NCBI RefSeq assembly: GCF_051960575.1
Contig: NZ_JBQCEE010000330.1
Coordinates: 1-6,293 of the forward strand
DNA: 6,293 bases
Origin: JBQCEE01 sp051960575
GTDB taxonomy: Bacteria > Actinomycetota > Actinomycetes > Mycobacteriales > Jatrophihabitantaceae
Direction: 5' to 3'
Shown: in pieces, positions 4,895-6,293 of the stretch
Position numbering within the stretch: position 1 is the first letter of the stretch
Layout of the letters: every line of letters starts with the position of its first letter
The notes under the pieces: model-generated
Told to the model about the DNA's origin: nothing
Databases searched by the model: none
Seen by the model: the letters and a program-made list of their open reading frames with translations, nothing else
Program-made: the position numbers and the translations under genes

Positions 4895-6087
4895 TCTCGT
4901 TCGTCTGGTCACCCGGCAATCCGTTGCCCGCCGGTACCGGCGGTTCGGAGAACTACACCACTGGTCAGGTGCGCGAGCTCAACAGGCGTGGAGTCGCGGC
5001 ACAGGTGGTCACGATCGGTCTCGGCGTCGACGACGGCCGTACGGAGTACGACGACGTCCCGTTCCAGGCCGTTGCGAGCCTGGACGACGTCTCCGCCCTC
5101 GACGGCACGATCGTCTTCGTCAACGACATCGCCGCGGTGGCGACGAGGCGTCCGTCGTTCCAGATCCTGCACCATCCGCCGCCGATCCGTGAGCGGTATC
5201 GCCGGCTCGCGGTCGACAGCGTGCGGGACAGGGTGCTCATCGCGACGAGCCGGTACGCCGCCGGGCTGTGGTCGGACTACCTCGAGGTCGACCGTGCAGC
5301 CGTCCACGTCGTCTACCCCTTCGCCGAGCCGCCGTTCGCCGATCAACCCCGGCGCGCGCCCCAGCGTGGGGTGACCCGCGTGCTGTACGCGGGCAGGCTC
5401 AGTCCGGAGAAGGGCATCTACACGCTGCTGTCGATGCTGCACGTCGACGTCATCGCCGAGGACCCTGCGCTGTCGATCACGATCACGACGTCCGGGGCCG
5501 ACAAGCCGCAGGGACGCATCATCGCCGAGCTTGTGGCTGCACATCCCGGCTGCGTCGTCGTACCCGCTCGGCGGACGCCGGCCGACATGGCGGAGCTGAT
5601 GGCAGCGCATGACATCGTCGTGGTCCCCTCGAACGCGCAGTACTGGCACGAGACGTTCGGGATCGTGTCGATCGAGGCGCAGCATCCGGGGTGCTGGGTG
5701 GTCGCGTCCGACGACGGTGGGCTGCCCGAGACCGACAGCGGTGGGGTCCTCCTCGTCCAACCCGACAACGCCGAAGCGCTCGCGTGGGGCGTGCGGGAGA
5801 CCGCGGACCGAGGCCCGATGTCGACCGAACAGCGTGCGGTGGCCGGGGCCCGCTTCACGGTGGGTCAGTCCGTCGTCGCGCTGCTCGACGTGCTCGCCGC
5901 GCACGGGCACGGCCAGGTCAGCACGATGAGCCCGAAGCGCGAGGCCACCCTTCGTCCGACTGCCCTGTCCCACTTTGCCGGGCGGTCGGCCGCTGTCCCA
6001 GCGCTCCTGGACATCACGTCTGTCCGCGTGGCGCACGCCGACGCCGGTGCCGATGAGCGTGGTCTGCGCCTCCTTCCCGAGTCATGA
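4891..6087 (+). CDS. GT-B glycosyltransferase, family 4 type
   Basis: This 398-residue retaining glycosyltransferase transfers a sugar from a nucleotide-sugar donor; donor and acceptor cannot be read from sequence. The N-terminal domain begins MISFVWSPGNP, has a Gly-rich acceptor loop GTGGSEN (15-21), a helix (TTGQVRELNRRG) and HHPPP (94-98). The C-terminal domain begins with VLYAGRLSPEKG (164-175), the start motif of GT4 enzymes, and contains the E-x7-E motif ETFGIVSIE (254-262) with the preceding VVVPSNAQYWHE, and GGLPE (276-280). ATG 4891 overlaps the mini-gene by ATGA and opens directly into the first beta strand. The catalytic domain seems to end near residue 340; the last 58 residues are low in recognisable structure and may be a real tail or read-through into altered sequence. 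A role in cell-envelope or natural-product glycosylation is possible. Confidence 0.87.
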   Translation: MISFVWSPGNPLPAGTGGSENYTTGQVRELNRRGVAAQVVTIGLGVDDGRTEYDDVPFQAVASLDDVSALDGTIVFVNDIAAVATRRPSFQILHHPPPIRERYRRLAVDSVRDRVLIATSRYAAGLWSDYLEVDRAAVHVVYPFAEPPFADQPRRAPQRGVTRVLYAGRLSPEKGIYTLLSMLHVDVIAEDPALSITITTSGADKPQGRIIAELVAAHPGCVVVPARRTPADMAELMAAHDIVVVPSNAQYWHETFGIVSIEAQHPGCWVVASDDGGLPETDSGGVLLVQPDNAEALAWGVRETADRGPMSTEQRAVAGARFTVGQSVVALLDVLAAHGHGQVSTMSPKREATLRPTALSHFAGRSAAVPALLDITSVRVAHADAGADERGLRLLPES

Positions 6088-6293
6088 TCACGACCGCGCG
6101 GTGTTCGAGCTGATCGGTGTCAACTTCGTGGCGCGCGATACACGGAGAAGACCCCTGGCTGACCTCGTCGCCGGCACGTACATCCAGCGCATCGAGGTCG
6201 GACGGCGGAACCACTGCGAGATCGATGTCAGCGGCCGTCTCCCCGGCCACCGGTCGAGCAATCAGCGACAGAGAACATTGCTTCCGGCGAAAT
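6053..6293 (+). CDS. Possible partial ORF with RDD-like segment (runs off window)
   Basis: Frame 2 is open from before ATG 6053 to the window end (80 codons inside the window). It contains RAVFELIGVNFVARD and then RRRPLADLVAGTYIQRI. The last part resembles the closing motif of RDD-family membrane proteins (R..xHDxxAGTxVV), but the hydrophobic helices that should come before it are missing, and sequence after about 6200 looks less protein-like. The start lies within the last 12 codons of the glycosyltransferase in another frame. It may be a pseudogene piece, a frameshifted continuation, or a chance frame. Confidence 0.25.
   Translation, partial: MSVVCASFPSHDHDRAVFELIGVNFVARDTRRRPLADLVAGTYIQRIEVGRRNHCEIDVSGRLPGHRSSNQRQRTLLPAK

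Noticed and set aside
4909..6036. 375-codon minus-strand open frame opposite the glycosyltransferase
   Set aside because: Shadow frame typical of high-GC DNA: Arg/His/Asp-rich with no motifs, while the plus strand encodes a clear GT4 enzyme.
6014..6250. 78-codon minus-strand frame near the window end
   Set aside because: No ribosome binding site or motif; it ends in an Arg/His-rich run and opposes the more protein-like plus frame.

Overview
The window is high-GC DNA (mostly G/C at third codon positions) from an actinobacterium. The gene set points the same way: an actinobacterial-type class F sortase, a DUF5994 protein, and IS21 and ISL3 remnants of actinobacterial type. I cannot name a genus.

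Layout. Positions 1-127 are the right end of an IS21-family element: the last 20 codons of an istB-like gene, then a pair of imperfect repeats typical of IS21 termini, ending in CA near 127. Positions 128-404 hold no gene I can support. Positions 405-477 carry a decayed tRNA-Met-like sequence (minus strand, anticodon CAU). Positions about 530-901 hold a heavily decayed ISL3-family transposase (minus strand) with internal deletions, a frameshift and at least four in-frame stops. The first 900 bases are therefore mobile-element debris, and the open frames there are accidental.

Positions 933-3681 hold four minus-strand genes, read from right to left. They encode a cupredoxin lipoprotein with a type 1 copper site, a four-helix membrane protein (ATGA overlap with the cupredoxin gene), a secreted CHRD-like protein with an EF-hand-type calcium loop and a C-terminal membrane anchor, and a class F sortase. 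They look like an envelope cassette in which the sortase processes the secreted protein beside it. A role in copper handling is inferred only from the cupredoxin. Upstream on the same strand is a small cytosolic orphan (3850-4059).

Positions 4260-6087 form a tightly packed plus-strand operon, divergent from the orphan: a DUF5994 protein, a 54-residue Cys-rich mini-protein and a GT-B glycosyltransferase (family 4 type), each overlapping the next by 4 bases. After the glycosyltransferase there is an open frame running off the window that ends in an RDD-like segment. Its status is uncertain.

The most interesting points are the sortase with its non-LPXTG partner, the Cys-rich mini-gene hidden between DUF5994 and the glycosyltransferase, and the layered remains of two IS families beside a dead tRNA. 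I see no CRISPR, phage or clearly new defence system.
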